Positions 55,693-64,000 of a stretch of DNA of 64,000 bases are shown piece by piece (the first letter of the stretch is position 1; the number at the start of each line of letters is the position of its first letter). This stretch comes from Siccirubricoccus deserti (GTDB taxonomy: Bacteria; Pseudomonadota; Alphaproteobacteria; Acetobacterales; Acetobacteraceae). The notes under the pieces were generated by a model. The model did no database searches. It saw only the letters and a program-made list of their open reading frames with translations, and was not told the DNA's origin. Where the stretch lies: positions 1-64,000 of the forward strand of contig NZ_JACOMF010000019.1 in assembly GCF_014283215.1 (NCBI RefSeq), written 5' to 3'. The position numbers were made by a program, and so were the translations under genes.

Positions 55693-55920
55693 ATGATCAG
55701 CAGCAGGGCAGGCCCGTCGCCAAAGCGATCAACTGCTGAAGGCTACAATTGGCGGTCGGCCGAACGCATCGATGTTCAGCGTAAGTCGCGGCGGGCCAGC
55801 GCAACGAGCCCGGCGTATCGCAGGAAGAGGCGTGGACGGCAAGGTGCGCGGTGCGGATGCCGCGCGCCATGCCGCCAGCCGCAACGGCCGGGCCGTGCGG
55901 TGAGGATCCGTACCGCCCGG

Positions 55921-56646
55921 TCAGCAGCCCAGCTTATGGGCGAGGTCCTGGAAATCCTTGCCCACCGCATCCCAGGGCTCGGCGGGCGCGAGATCCTTGG
56001 TCTGGCCGGGCCCATGCTCCGCCGGCCGCGGGACGAAGGCGGTCGCCAGACCGCAGCCGCGCGCGGCCTTCAGATCGCCGTTGTGCGCCGCGACGAGGCA
56101 GAGCTCGGCGGGGCGGATGCCGAGTACCTCGGCGGTGCGCAGATAAGCCTCCGGCTCCGGCTTGTAGGCCTGCGCCACCTCGGCGCCGAGGATCGCGTCC
56201 CAGGGGAGGCCGGCGCGCTTCGCCATGTTCAGCAGCAGCGCGATATTGCCGTTCGACAGCGGCGCGATGATGAACCTCCGCTTCAGCCGGGTCAGCCCCG
56301 CCACCGCCTCCGGCCAGGGATCGAGCCGGTGCCAGGCGCGGTTGAGGTCGTCCAGCTCATCCTCGCTGATCATCCCGGCATTGATGCCATGATCGTTCAG
56401 CACGCCTTCCAGATTCTCCCGGTGCAGCACGTCCAGCCGGGTGAAGGGCCGGCGGCCGCTGCGCACCTGTTCCATCGCCGGCTGGTAGCGTTGCCGCCAG
56501 GCATCCGCGAAGCCGCGCGGATCGATGTCGCCGCGGCCGTGCCGGGCGAGGAAGACGGCGGCATCGCGGGCGATGCCCTCGCGCCAGTCCACCACCGTGC
56601 CGAAGACGTCGAACACCAGCGCCTTCACGCCATCAAATCGCGCCAT
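55921..56646 (-). CDS. haloacid dehalogenase type II family hydrolase
   Basis: The 241-residue HAD enzyme has the nucleophile Asp in VFDVFGTVVDWREG (D13 when counted from ATG 56646), the LSNGN motif in the middle and YKPEPEAYL and AAHNGDLKAARG further on, which fits the L-2-haloacid dehalogenase group. It may remove halide from 2-halo acids or be a related phosphatase. ATG 56646 overlaps the upstream gene's end by 14 bases; a GTG one codon earlier is possible. Confidence 0.9.
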   Translation of the reverse strand: MARFDGVKALVFDVFGTVVDWREGIARDAAVFLARHGRGDIDPRGFADAWRQRYQPAMEQVRSGRRPFTRLDVLHRENLEGVLNDHGINAGMISEDELDDLNRAWHRLDPWPEAVAGLTRLKRRFIIAPLSNGNIALLLNMAKRAGLPWDAILGAEVAQAYKPEPEAYLRTAEVLGIRPAELCLVAAHNGDLKAARGCGLATAFVPRPAEHGPGQTKDLAPAEPWDAVGKDFQDLAHKLGC

Positions 56647-57514
56647 CACTTGTCCCCCCTTGGGCCCAGCGCTGTTCGAACTCCCAGACCTCCGGGAAGC
56701 CCATGAGCGTGGTCATCCGGCCGAAGCCGTAGCTCTCGCCGATCGCGGCGCTGTCGCCAGTGGCCTTGAGATGGGCATAGGCCTTCTCCAGCGCCGCCGC
56801 GGCGGCGAGGAAGCCGATCGCCGGGTAGATCGCCATGGCGTAGCCGATCTCCGCCAGCCGGGCCGCCGGCAGGATCGGGGTGCGGCCGCCCTCGACCATG
56901 TTGGCGAGCAGCGGCTTGTCAATGGCGCGGCCGATCGCCTGCATCTCCGCCTCGCTCTCCGGGCTTTCGATGAAGATGACGTCGGCGCCGGCCTCGGCAT
57001 AGATCCGGCCGCGGCGGATCGCCTCCTCCAGCCCCAGCGTGGTGCGGGCATCGGTGCGGGCGACGATGAGGAAGTTCGGGTCGTGCCGCGCCTCAGCCGC
57101 GACCCGGATCTTCAGCGCCATCTCCTCGGCCGGGATGACGCGACGGCCGGGGGTATGGCCGCATTTCTTCGGCATCTCCTGATCCTCCAGCTGGATGCCG
57201 GAGACCCCCGCCGCCGCATAGCCCAGCACGGTGTGGCGGACGTTGAGCAGCCCGCCATAGCCGGTGTCGGCATCGGCGATGACCGGCGTCCTCGTGCCGC
57301 GCGCCATGGCGCCCACCCGGCCGACCATGTCGGTGTAGGTGGCGATGCCGGCATCGGCGACACCCAGATGCGAGGCGACGGTGCCGAAGCAGGTGACGTA
57401 GAGGCATTCGAACCCCATGCCATCGGCGAGTTTGGCGCTGATCATGTCGAAGATGCCGGGGGCGACGATGAAGCGGCGCGCCGCGAAGGCGGCTTTCAGG
57501 CGCGGATCGGCCAT
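56633..57514 (-). CDS. isocitrate lyase/PEP mutase superfamily protein
   Basis: The 293-residue TIM-barrel protein has DADTGYGG (residues 81-88, metal binding) and KKCGH at 116-120, the catalytic-loop Cys motif of methylisocitrate and isocitrate lyases. LEDQEMPKKCGH is the active-site strand. Relatives cleave C-C bonds of 2-hydroxy tricarboxylates or oxaloacetate, or form C-P bonds. It is translationally coupled to the HAD hydrolase, so both may act on one acid. Confidence 0.9.
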   Translation of the reverse strand: MADPRLKAAFAARRFIVAPGIFDMISAKLADGMGFECLYVTCFGTVASHLGVADAGIATYTDMVGRVGAMARGTRTPVIADADTGYGGLLNVRHTVLGYAAAGVSGIQLEDQEMPKKCGHTPGRRVIPAEEMALKIRVAAEARHDPNFLIVARTDARTTLGLEEAIRRGRIYAEAGADVIFIESPESEAEMQAIGRAIDKPLLANMVEGGRTPILPAARLAEIGYAMAIYPAIGFLAAAAALEKAYAHLKATGDSAAIGESYGFGRMTTLMGFPEVWEFEQRWAQGGTSDGAI

Positions 57515-57621
57515 GGGGATGTCCTTCGGTTGGACTTGCTCGCGAGTATCGGGCGCTGCGTCACGGATGCAAGGGCCGGCCGATCCATGCCAGGATGCGC
57601 CGCCTGCAAGGAGGAAGCCCC

Positions 57622-58026
57622 ATGCCCGATGCCAGTGGCAAGCCCGCCGCCGTCACCGCGGTCGCCGAGATCGAGGCGGTGATCCAGACCTATTTCGATG
57701 GCCTGTACCATTCCGACGTGAAGAAGCTGGCTGCGGCCTTCCACCCGGTCAGCCATCTATACTGGGAGAAGGATGGCGGGGTGGAGGACCTGCCGCGCGA
57801 CGCCTGGCTGGAGGCCGTCGCCAAGCGCAGCCCCTCGGCCGCCGAGCGCGGCCTGGCGCGCGACGACCGGATCCTGCTGCTGGACATCAGCGGGCCGGAG
57901 ACCGCCTTGGTGAAGGTCGCCTGCCAGCTGCCGCCGCGCTACTTCACCGACTATCTGGTGCTGAACCGCACCGCCGAGGGATGGAAGATCGTCAGCAAGG
58001 TCTACCGCTTCGAGCTGCGGGAGTAG
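57622..58026 (+). CDS. NTF2-like/SnoaL-type small protein
   Basis: The 134-residue protein has an NTF2-like cone fold pattern: VIQTYFDGLYHSDVKKLAAAFHP near the start, YFTDYLVLNRTAEGWKIVSKVYR at the end, and a LARDDRILLLD middle. Such proteins are ligand-binding or isomerase/hydratase-like folds; no catalytic pair is clear. AAGGAGG lies eight bases before ATG 57622. It is divergent from the lyase gene. Confidence 0.8.
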   Translation: MPDASGKPAAVTAVAEIEAVIQTYFDGLYHSDVKKLAAAFHPVSHLYWEKDGGVEDLPRDAWLEAVAKRSPSAAERGLARDDRILLLDISGPETALVKVACQLPPRYFTDYLVLNRTAEGWKIVSKVYRFELRE

Positions 58027-58030
58027 CCGT

Positions 58031-58070
58031 GCCGGCGGCCCCCGGCCGTGGGGGCCGCGCGGCTGCCGGC
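58031..58070. terminator. bidirectional terminator between convergent genes
   Basis: GCGGCCCCC (58035-58043) pairs with 58050-58058, and outer GCCGG pairs with CCGGC (58066-58070). It fills the 45-base gap between the NTF2-like stop and the Ldh stop. Confidence 0.7.
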
Positions 58071-58071
58071 A

Positions 58072-59187
58072 TCAGTTGTTCGGCCGCAGCAGGTAGGGCG
58101 CGCCGCTGCGGTCGCAGATGCCGCGGATCAGCACGTCCAGGCTGTCGGGCACCGGCACGCCGAGCCGCAGCCGGTCCTCGCGCATCCGGTCCTCCGGCTC
58201 GCCGGCGACCAGCACCGGCTCGGCCGGGTCGGCGGGTGGCGTCGCATGCAGCACGTCGATGACCTCGTCGAGGTCGTTCTCGAACTGCCCCGGCTCGCGG
58301 AAGGCGGCCGGATCGATTGCCAGGAAGAAATGGCCGATGTTGTGCGGCAGATCCTTCCGCGGGTCGCGGTTGCGGATCGGCGAGAAGCTGCTGCCGACCA
58401 GCGCGCCGCCGAGGATGTGCACCAGCATCGCCAGCCCGTAGCCCTTGGCGCTGCCGCGATCCTCGACGCCGCCGAGCGGGGTGATGCCGCCTTCCGGTCG
58501 CTGGAAGACGAAGGCATTGCCCTCATGCGGGTCGGTCACCGCGGCGCCCTTGCCATCGACCACCCAGCCTTCCGGCAGCGGTGCGTCGTTCAGGTGGTGC
58601 ACCTTCACCTTGCCGGCGGCGACGGTGGTGGTCGCCATGTCCAGCACGAAGGCATTGTTGCGCTTCGCCGGGGCGGCGAAGGCCAGCGGGTTGGTGCCGA
58701 GCACCGGCATGGCGCCGCGGGTCGGCACCATGGTGACGCCGCGGGTGGAGCTGGTGACCATGCCGATCACGCCGCGCGCCGAGGCGATGCGGGCATAGGC
58801 GCCGGCGGCGCCGAAATGGTGGCTGTTCACCACGCCGACCACGCCGACGCCGTGCTGCAGCGCCTTGTCCACCGCCAGGTTCATCGCCATGGCGGAGACC
58901 GGGTGGCCGAGCCCGTCGCCGGCGTCCAGCAGCGCGGTCGGACCGGTGTCACGCGCCACCCGCGGCTCGGCACCAATCTTTATGCGGCCGGCCTGGACGC
59001 CTTCCTCATAGGTCATCAGCATCGACAGCCCATGGCTGTCGACGCCGAGCAGGTCGGTCTCCACCATGATGCCGGCGGTGGTGGCGGCGTGCTTCTCGCC
59101 CATGCCCCAGCGGGTGAGGATGGCGTGGATCTGCGCCCGGATGCTCTCGGCGGGGACGCGCCGGCCGGTGGTGACGTTCTTGGCCAT
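58072..59187 (-). CDS. Ldh-family (YlbC/ComC-type) malate/lactate dehydrogenase-like oxidoreductase
   Basis: The 371-residue protein has the unusual non-Rossmann NAD fold of this family: VDSHGLSMLMTYEEGVQAG near the start, NSHHFGAAGAYARIAS with the catalytic His, and ATTTVAAGKVKVH. Members oxidise malate, lactate, sulfolactate or ureidoglycolate. It is the last gene of a four-gene minus-strand operon (TauD-FAH-Bug-Ldh); ATG 59187 lies five bases after the Bug stop. Confidence 0.9.
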   Translation of the reverse strand: MAKNVTTGRRVPAESIRAQIHAILTRWGMGEKHAATTAGIMVETDLLGVDSHGLSMLMTYEEGVQAGRIKIGAEPRVARDTGPTALLDAGDGLGHPVSAMAMNLAVDKALQHGVGVVGVVNSHHFGAAGAYARIASARGVIGMVTSSTRGVTMVPTRGAMPVLGTNPLAFAAPAKRNNAFVLDMATTTVAAGKVKVHHLNDAPLPEGWVVDGKGAAVTDPHEGNAFVFQRPEGGITPLGGVEDRGSAKGYGLAMLVHILGGALVGSSFSPIRNRDPRKDLPHNIGHFFLAIDPAAFREPGQFENDLDEVIDVLHATPPADPAEPVLVAGEPEDRMREDRLRLGVPVPDSLDVLIRGICDRSGAPYLLRPNN

Positions 59188-59191
59188 GGGA

Positions 59192-60172
59192 TCAGTCCAC
59201 TCGGGCGCCGGTGGCGCGGACAATGGGGGTCCAGCGGTCGATCTCGCTGGCGATGAAGGCGCGGGTCTTCTCCGGCGTCATGCCGTCCGGGATGGTGTTG
59301 CCAAGCTGGATCAGCCGGTCCCGCACCGCGGGGGCGCGCAGCGCCTCGGCGATCTGCTCATAGAGGAACTGGCGGATCGGCAGCGGCGTGCCGAGCGTCG
59401 TGCTCCAGGGCGTCCAGGTGGTCGCCTGGTATTCCGGCAGCCCGGCTTCGGCGCTGGTCGGGACGTCCGGCGCCATCGGCGAGCGCTCCGGCGTCGCGAT
59501 GACGATGCCGCGCACCGCGCCGTTGCGGAAATGCTCGGAGAGGAAGGAGATGGTGTCGGCCTGGAACGCCGTCCGCCCGGCTGCGAGGTCGGTGAAGGCG
59601 GCGGCCGAGCCGCGATAGGGCACGTGCTGCGCCTGCACGCCCAGCAGATGCACCAGCATGGCGCCGGCGATGTGCCCGGTGGTGCCGTTGCCGGAGGAGC
59701 CGTAGTCGTACTTCCCCGGATTGGCCTTTAACAGGTCACGGAATTCCGCCAGGGTCCGCACGTTCAGCGACGGATGCACCGCGACGGCGATCGCCGAATG
59801 GCTGCTGATGGTGATGTGGTCCACCCCGGTCAGCGGATGCACCCTGAGCCGGTCGCCATACAGCCCGACATTCAGCGTGTGCGAGCCGAGCGCGCCGACC
59901 AGCAGGGTGTAGCCATCGGGCGGGGTCGCGGCCACCGTCTCGAAGGCCACGGTGCCGCCGCCGGAGGGGCGGTTCTCCACCAGGAATTGCTGACCGGTCT
60001 GCTGGCTGAGCTGGGTCGCCACCAGCCGGGCGTTGATGTCGGCATTGCCGCCGGGCGCCAGCGCCACCACGATCCGCACCGGACGGTTCGGATAATCCGT
60101 GCCCGGCGCGCGCGGCTGCGCCTGCGCCACCCCGGCCAGCAGCGCGAGCGCCGCCGCCAAAAATGCCTTCAT
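59192..60172 (-). CDS. Bug-family tripartite tricarboxylate transporter receptor
   Basis: The 326-residue periplasmic receptor has a signal peptide (FLAAALALLAGVAQAQ) and the family blocks VVALAPGGNADINARLVA, PPDGYTLLVGAL, YDYGSSGNGTTGHIAG and QHVPYRGSAAAFTDLAAGR. It starts inside the FAH stop (ATGA). Its place between hydrolase and dehydrogenase suggests that it binds the acid that the operon degrades. No membrane subunits are nearby. Confidence 0.92.
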   Translation of the reverse strand: MKAFLAAALALLAGVAQAQPRAPGTDYPNRPVRIVVALAPGGNADINARLVATQLSQQTGQQFLVENRPSGGGTVAFETVAATPPDGYTLLVGALGSHTLNVGLYGDRLRVHPLTGVDHITISSHSAIAVAVHPSLNVRTLAEFRDLLKANPGKYDYGSSGNGTTGHIAGAMLVHLLGVQAQHVPYRGSAAAFTDLAAGRTAFQADTISFLSEHFRNGAVRGIVIATPERSPMAPDVPTSAEAGLPEYQATTWTPWSTTLGTPLPIRQFLYEQIAEALRAPAVRDRLIQLGNTIPDGMTPEKTRAFIASEIDRWTPIVRATGARVD

Positions 60173-61080
60173 GCCTTCCCCCCGATGTCGTGTTGCAACA
60201 GGCCGACCCGCTCGACCTCCAGCCGCATCCGGTCGCCCGGGCGCAGGTAGCGCGGCGGCGAGCGGAAATGGCCGGAGCCGGCTGGTGTGCCGGTGGCGAT
60301 GATGTCGCCAGGCTGCAGCGCCATGTAGCGCGACAGCCAGGCGATGAGCGCGGCGACGCTGAAGATCAGGTCGCGGGTATTGCCTTCCTGCACCAGTTCG
60401 TCGTTCAGCCAGCAGCGCAGGCCGAGCTGCCAGGGCTCGCCCACCTCATCGGCGGTCACAAGGTAGGGGCCGATCGGGCAGAAGCCGTCGAGGCCCTTGG
60501 CGAAGCTGGTCATGGCCAGCGGCTGGTCGAACTGGAATTCCCGCGCGCTGATGTCGTTCAGCACGGTGTAGCCTGCGACATGGTCGAGGGCGGTGCCCTC
60601 GCTGACCTGCCAGGCGGTGCGGCCGATGACGACGGCCAGCTCCACCTCCCAATCCGGCTTGGTGACGGCGGCCGGGATCGGCACCACGGTGCCCGGGCCG
60701 CAGACCGAGGAGGTGGGCTTCAGGAAGATCCGCGGCGCCACCAGCTTGGGCCCGCCGACCTCCTTCGCATGGTCGGCGTAATTCCGTCCGACACCGAGAA
60801 TCTTTCCCGGCTGCAGCGGCGCCAGCAGCCGCACCGAGGCGAGCGGCTGGCGCAGCGCCGCGCTCTCCGGCCGGGCGGCAAAGGCAATGGCACGGGCGGC
60901 GGCGACCAGCGCCGCCTCGCCGGCTTCGAGCAGGCCGCGCATGTCGGTGGGCAGGGATTGTGCCGGCTCGCCCGCGGCGGCGCAGGCGGCATCGAGCGCC
61001 GGCTGCAAGGGTACCACCGCGTCGCCGAGCACGGCGCCGATCCGGGTCAGGCCATCGGCTTCAAACGTCGTGAGCTTCAT
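60169..61080 (-). CDS. fumarylacetoacetate hydrolase family protein
   Basis: The 303-residue protein has the FAH fold with GVGRNYADHAKEVGG near residue 96, DWEVELAVVIG (metal-binding Glu pair) and GYTVLNDISAREFQ, then the TPAGSG turn. Family members hydrolyse or decarboxylate beta-diketo and 2-keto acids from ring cleavage. Downstream Bug receptor overlaps by ATGA; upstream TauD-type dioxygenase ends two bases before it starts. Confidence 0.92.
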   Translation of the reverse strand: MKLTTFEADGLTRIGAVLGDAVVPLQPALDAACAAAGEPAQSLPTDMRGLLEAGEAALVAAARAIAFAARPESAALRQPLASVRLLAPLQPGKILGVGRNYADHAKEVGGPKLVAPRIFLKPTSSVCGPGTVVPIPAAVTKPDWEVELAVVIGRTAWQVSEGTALDHVAGYTVLNDISAREFQFDQPLAMTSFAKGLDGFCPIGPYLVTADEVGEPWQLGLRCWLNDELVQEGNTRDLIFSVAALIAWLSRYMALQPGDIIATGTPAGSGHFRSPPRYLRPGDRMRLEVERVGLLQHDIGGKA

Positions 61081-61081
61081 G

Positions 61082-61963
61082 TCAGGCGGCCAGCGCTGCG
61101 TAATCGAGGGTCGCCATCACCTGCACCCGCAGGATGTAGCGGTGCTCCTCCGGCGTGTAATCGGCGACAGCGTTGTGGACAGTGCCGATGTTGTCCCACA
61201 TCAGCAGGTCGCCCGGCGCCCAACCATGGCTGTAGAGGTATTTCTCCTGCGCCTGGTGGCGGAACAGGTATTCCAGAAGCGCATCGCTTTCGTTCCGCTC
61301 CAGCCCCTCGATCCACATGGCGTAGCCGGGATTGCAGTAGAGCACCCGGCGGCCGGTGATCGGGTGGATACGGAAGATCGGCTGCGGCACCGGCGGCTTC
61401 TTCGCCCGCTGCTCCGGCGTCAGCGGCTTGCGGATGCTGCCTGGGCGGGTGCGCATCACATCCCAGAATTTCTCGAAGTCGTGGATCGCCACCCGGCCTT
61501 CCAGGCGCTGCTTCACCTCCGCCGGCAGGTCGTCGTAGGCGGCGTGCATGTTGCGGAACTGGGTGTCGCCGAGCGGCCTGCCGTCGCGCATTGGCACGGT
61601 CTTGGCGTGCAGCGCATTGGCTAGGGCGATCTCGGTCGAATAGGACATGTCGGTGTGCCAGCCCTGGCCGGCATCGTTCAGCCCGAGCGGCTTGCCCTCG
61701 GCGTCCCGCATGTTGGACAGGATCATCACTTCGGGCAGGCCGGGGGCATGGAACAGGTTGGCGACGTTCACCTCCAGCTCGCCGAACCGGCGGCCGAAGC
61801 TGGCCAGGTGGGAGGCCTCCAGATCCTGGCCGGGAAAGCAAAGCACGCCGTATTGACCCAGCGCCCGCAGCACGGTGCGGTAGTCGGGTGGCGAGAGCGG
61901 CTGAGACAGGTCGATTCCCTCGACCCGTGCGCCCAGTCCGGCGTTGTTCGGCGTAATGCGCAT
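61082..61963 (-). CDS. TauD/TfdA-family 2-oxoglutarate dioxygenase
   Basis: The 293-residue Fe(II) enzyme carries the facial triad H103-x-D105 in GWHTDMSYS and H263 in IGTVHNAVADY, with an Arg a few residues later in HRYILRVQV for 2-oxoglutarate. It hydroxylates taurine, aryloxyacids or other carboxylates. I start at ATG 61963 because GGAGGA lies upstream; it heads the minus-strand operon. The divergent Bug gene suggests a shared control region. Confidence 0.93.
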   Translation of the reverse strand: MRITPNNAGLGARVEGIDLSQPLSPPDYRTVLRALGQYGVLCFPGQDLEASHLASFGRRFGELEVNVANLFHAPGLPEVMILSNMRDAEGKPLGLNDAGQGWHTDMSYSTEIALANALHAKTVPMRDGRPLGDTQFRNMHAAYDDLPAEVKQRLEGRVAIHDFEKFWDVMRTRPGSIRKPLTPEQRAKKPPVPQPIFRIHPITGRRVLYCNPGYAMWIEGLERNESDALLEYLFRHQAQEKYLYSHGWAPGDLLMWDNIGTVHNAVADYTPEEHRYILRVQVMATLDYAALAA

Positions 61964-62068
61964 GTGGCCAATCCTCCGGCCGGCAAAATCGGTCGGACGT
62001 CCGCCCCGGTCAAGCTTGCGCCCGGCATCATGCTGGCGGACCATTGCCGAAACGGGAGGAAACGAAGC

Positions 62069-63037
62069 ATGTGCATCACCCGGCGGGCAATCCTCGGGGC
62101 AGGGGCGGCGTTCCTTGCTGCCCCGGCCATCGCCCAAGCGGAATACCCAAGCCGCACCATCCGGCTGGTCGTCGGCTATCCGCCGGGCGGCAGCACCGAT
62201 CTCGTGGCACGGCTGCTGGCCGAGCGGCTGGCGAAGCGCCTGGGCCAGACGGTGGTGGTGGAGAACCGGGCCGGCGCCAGCGGCGCGCTGGGCGCCGAAT
62301 ATGTCGCCAAATCGCCACCGGACGGGCACACGCTGCTGCTCGGCGCCTCGGCTGAGATGGGCATATTGCATGCGACGATGCGCAACCTGGCGGTGGATGT
62401 GGAGCGGGAGCTGGTTGGCATCACCTGGCTGACCCTTCAGCCCTTCCTGGTGCTGGTCCACCCCTCGGTGCCGGCGGCGACGCTCGGGGAGCTGGTGACG
62501 CTGGCCAAGGCGCGGCCAGGGACGCTCAACTACGGCAGCTTCGGCAACGGCACCTCGACCCATCTGGTCGGCGAGCTGCTGCGGCTCAACGCCGGGGCGG
62601 ACATCACCCATATCCCCTACCGCGGCAGTGGGCCGCTGCTGATCGACCTGCTGGCCGGGCAGGTGCAATTCACCTTCGACACCATCCCCTCCTCCCTGCC
62701 GCATCTGCGCGAGGGTCGGCTGCGCGCGCTGGCACTGTGCCATGACCGCCGCCTCCCCTCGGTGGCGGAGGTGCCGACGGTGGCGGAGGCCGGCTTCCCC
62801 TACCTGGTCGGCGCCACCTGGGCGGTGCTGGCGGCGCCGGCACGGGTGCCGGAGCCGATCCTCGCCCAGCTGTCGACGGAGGCCCGCGCCATCCTGCAGG
62901 AGGGGCTGGGCGAGATGCTCACCGGCCGCGGGCTGGAGGCGGTGGGGGCGACACGGGAGGACACCGCCAGCTTCCTTGCCGCGGAGCGGCGCAAATGGGC
63001 CAGCATCGCCCAGCGTGCGGAGGTGCGGATCGAGTAG
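62069..63037 (+). CDS. Bug-family tripartite tricarboxylate transporter receptor
   Basis: The 322-residue receptor has a signal peptide (TRRAILGAGAAFLAAPAIA) and motifs VVGYPPGGSTDLVARLLAER, PPDGHTLLLGAS, LNYGSFGNGTSTHLVG and HIPYRGSGPLLIDLLAGQ. GGGAGGAAACG precedes ATG 62069. It is divergent from the TauD operon across 105 bases and may deliver the same or a related substrate. It is distinct from the receptors at 11.6 and 59.2 kb. Confidence 0.92.
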   Translation: MCITRRAILGAGAAFLAAPAIAQAEYPSRTIRLVVGYPPGGSTDLVARLLAERLAKRLGQTVVVENRAGASGALGAEYVAKSPPDGHTLLLGASAEMGILHATMRNLAVDVERELVGITWLTLQPFLVLVHPSVPAATLGELVTLAKARPGTLNYGSFGNGTSTHLVGELLRLNAGADITHIPYRGSGPLLIDLLAGQVQFTFDTIPSSLPHLREGRLRALALCHDRRLPSVAEVPTVAEAGFPYLVGATWAVLAAPARVPEPILAQLSTEARAILQEGLGEMLTGRGLEAVGATREDTASFLAAERRKWASIAQRAEVRIE

Positions 63038-63141
63038 AAGCGCGGGCGGGGTGGATCGGCCGATGGCGCGGTGGCGCGGCTACAGCGCATCCACGCTCCA
63101 GGACGTTCACGCGCCTCCGCGATCCGCTCTAAGGTAGCGGC

Positions 63142-64000
63142 ATGGATCAGCAGAAACCCCGCATCGTCGTCGTCGGCGCCGGCATCGTCGGCCTCTGCAC
63201 CGCCTGGCACCTGGCGCGCGGCGGTGCCGAGGTCATGGTGCTGGATGGGGCGGCGCCGGGCAGTGGCGCCTCCTCCGGCAATGCCGGCGCGATCAGCGGC
63301 GGCTCGGTGGCGCCGCTGGCCATGCCGGGGGTGCTGAAGCAGGTGCCGCAGATGCTGCTGGACCCCGCCGGCGCGCTGCACATCCCGCCGCGCTACTGGC
63401 CGCGCGCCGCGCCCTGGCTGCTGCGCTTCGTCGCCAGCGCCCGCCCGGCCCGCGTCGCCGCCATTGCCGATGCGCTGGCGGCACTGATGTTCGGTGCCAT
63501 GGAACAGCACCGCGCCATCCTGGCCGAGGAGGGCGCGCTCGACCTGATCCGCGAGACCGGGCAGCTCTACCTGTACCGCGATCGGGCGCATTACGCGAAG
63601 GACGCCGGCGGCTGGGCGCTCAGGCAGCAGCACGGGATGCGGGTCGAATACCTGGATGGGGCGGAAGCGATCCGGGCGCTGGAGCCGGACATGCGAGGCG
63701 ACTACCGGCTCGGCCTGTTCATCCCGGACCAGGGCAGCAGCGTGAACCCGCTGCGCCAGGCGCAGGTGGTGGCGCGCGGGGTGGAGCGGCAGGGTGGCAT
63801 CATCCGGCGGGAGAAGGTCACGGCGCTGACCACCGAGGGCGGCCGTGTCACCGGCGTCGCCACCGCGGCGGGCGCCGTTGCGGCGGATCAGGTGGTGCTG
63901 GCGGCCGGCGCCTGGTCGGCCCGCCTGCTGGCGCCGCTTGGCATTCGCGTGCCGCTCGAATCGCAGCGCGGCTACCATGTGATGCTGCCGGATGCCGGGA
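63142..64000 (+). CDS. FAD-dependent amino-acid oxidase/dehydrogenase (DadA type), 3'-truncated
   Basis: The first 286 residues are present; the gene runs off the window. It opens with the FAD-binding RIVVVGAGIVGLCTAWHLARG and has SSGNAGAISGGS, then AADQVVLAAGAWSARLL and QRGYHVML, the pattern of D-amino-acid dehydrogenase DadA and glycine-oxidase relatives. It would oxidise an amino acid and pass electrons to quinone or oxygen. No convincing ribosome site precedes ATG 63142. Confidence 0.88.
   Translation, partial: MDQQKPRIVVVGAGIVGLCTAWHLARGGAEVMVLDGAAPGSGASSGNAGAISGGSVAPLAMPGVLKQVPQMLLDPAGALHIPPRYWPRAAPWLLRFVASARPARVAAIADALAALMFGAMEQHRAILAEEGALDLIRETGQLYLYRDRAHYAKDAGGWALRQQHGMRVEYLDGAEAIRALEPDMRGDYRLGLFIPDQGSSVNPLRQAQVVARGVERQGGIIRREKVTALTTEGGRVTGVATAAGAVAADQVVLAAGAWSARLLAPLGIRVPLESQRGYHVMLPDAG

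Noticed and set aside
1-64000. CRISPR array or prophage
   Set aside because: No regularly spaced short repeats with unique spacers and no phage structural, integrase or lysis genes were seen.

Overview
This window is a GC-rich chromosomal segment with dense, often overlapping genes. The order rpsB-tsf-pyrH-frr-uppS-cdsA-dxr-rseP-bamA-skp-lpxD-fabZ-lpxA-lpxI is the usual alphaproteobacterial order for translation factors and envelope biogenesis. Three orphan tripartite-tricarboxylate (Bug) solute receptors, many small catabolic operons and the base composition suggest an Acetobacteraceae member of the Roseomonas type. That family placement is an inference. I saw no tRNA, rRNA, CRISPR array or prophage.

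Layout. 1-0.45 kb: 5' part of an IS701-type transposase cut by the window edge. 0.7-6.5 kb (minus strand): a membrane histidine kinase with an ethylene-receptor-like N-terminus, its CheY-like partner, a penicillin-acylase-family lipoprotein and a GH3-family acyl-adenylating enzyme; both gene pairs share ATGA overlaps. 6.7-14.2 kb: ABC permease, flavin reductase, a PAS-containing chemoreceptor, a Bug receptor and a polytopic membrane protein. 14.75-31.9 kb (plus strand): the core block from rpsB to lpxI, then gloA-ycjX-ycjF. 32-34.6 kb (minus): two paralogous amidohydrolases and a Rieske protein. 34.75-37 kb: a 3-hydroxyisobutyrate-dehydrogenase-like enzyme and an acyl-CoA-dehydrogenase-fold protein. 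37.2-41.6 kb: a coupled sensory operon of hybrid kinase, FIST protein and second kinase. 41.8-43.0 kb: a fatty-acid-desaturase-like membrane enzyme whose ribosome binding site lies in a long inverted repeat. 43.6-48.1 kb: CoA transferase, KGG stress protein, luciferase-like monooxygenase, DUF6489-like protein and a TonB-family protein. 48.2-53.9 kb (minus): tamA-tamB. 53.9-64 kb: M20 amidohydrolase, acetyltransferase, isocitrate-lyase/PEP-mutase-like protein plus HAD dehalogenase, an NTF2-like protein, a TauD-FAH-Bug-Ldh operon, a divergent Bug receptor and a truncated FAD amino-acid oxidase.

How the genes work together. The core block supplies ribosome maturation, undecaprenyl and phospholipid precursors, isoprenoids, outer-membrane protein assembly and lipid A. 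TamA/TamB and a TonB protein add further envelope functions. The accessory parts look like substrate-scavenging operons (receptor plus oxygenase, hydrolase and dehydrogenase) mixed with signal-transduction modules.

The best candidates for new biology are three. First, the ethylene-receptor-like kinase lies beside a GH3-family gene. Second, a FIST protein is translationally coupled between two histidine kinases. Third, a 5' hairpin appears to mask the desaturase ribosome binding site. All assignments come from reading sequence and motifs by eye; no database search or folding program was run.
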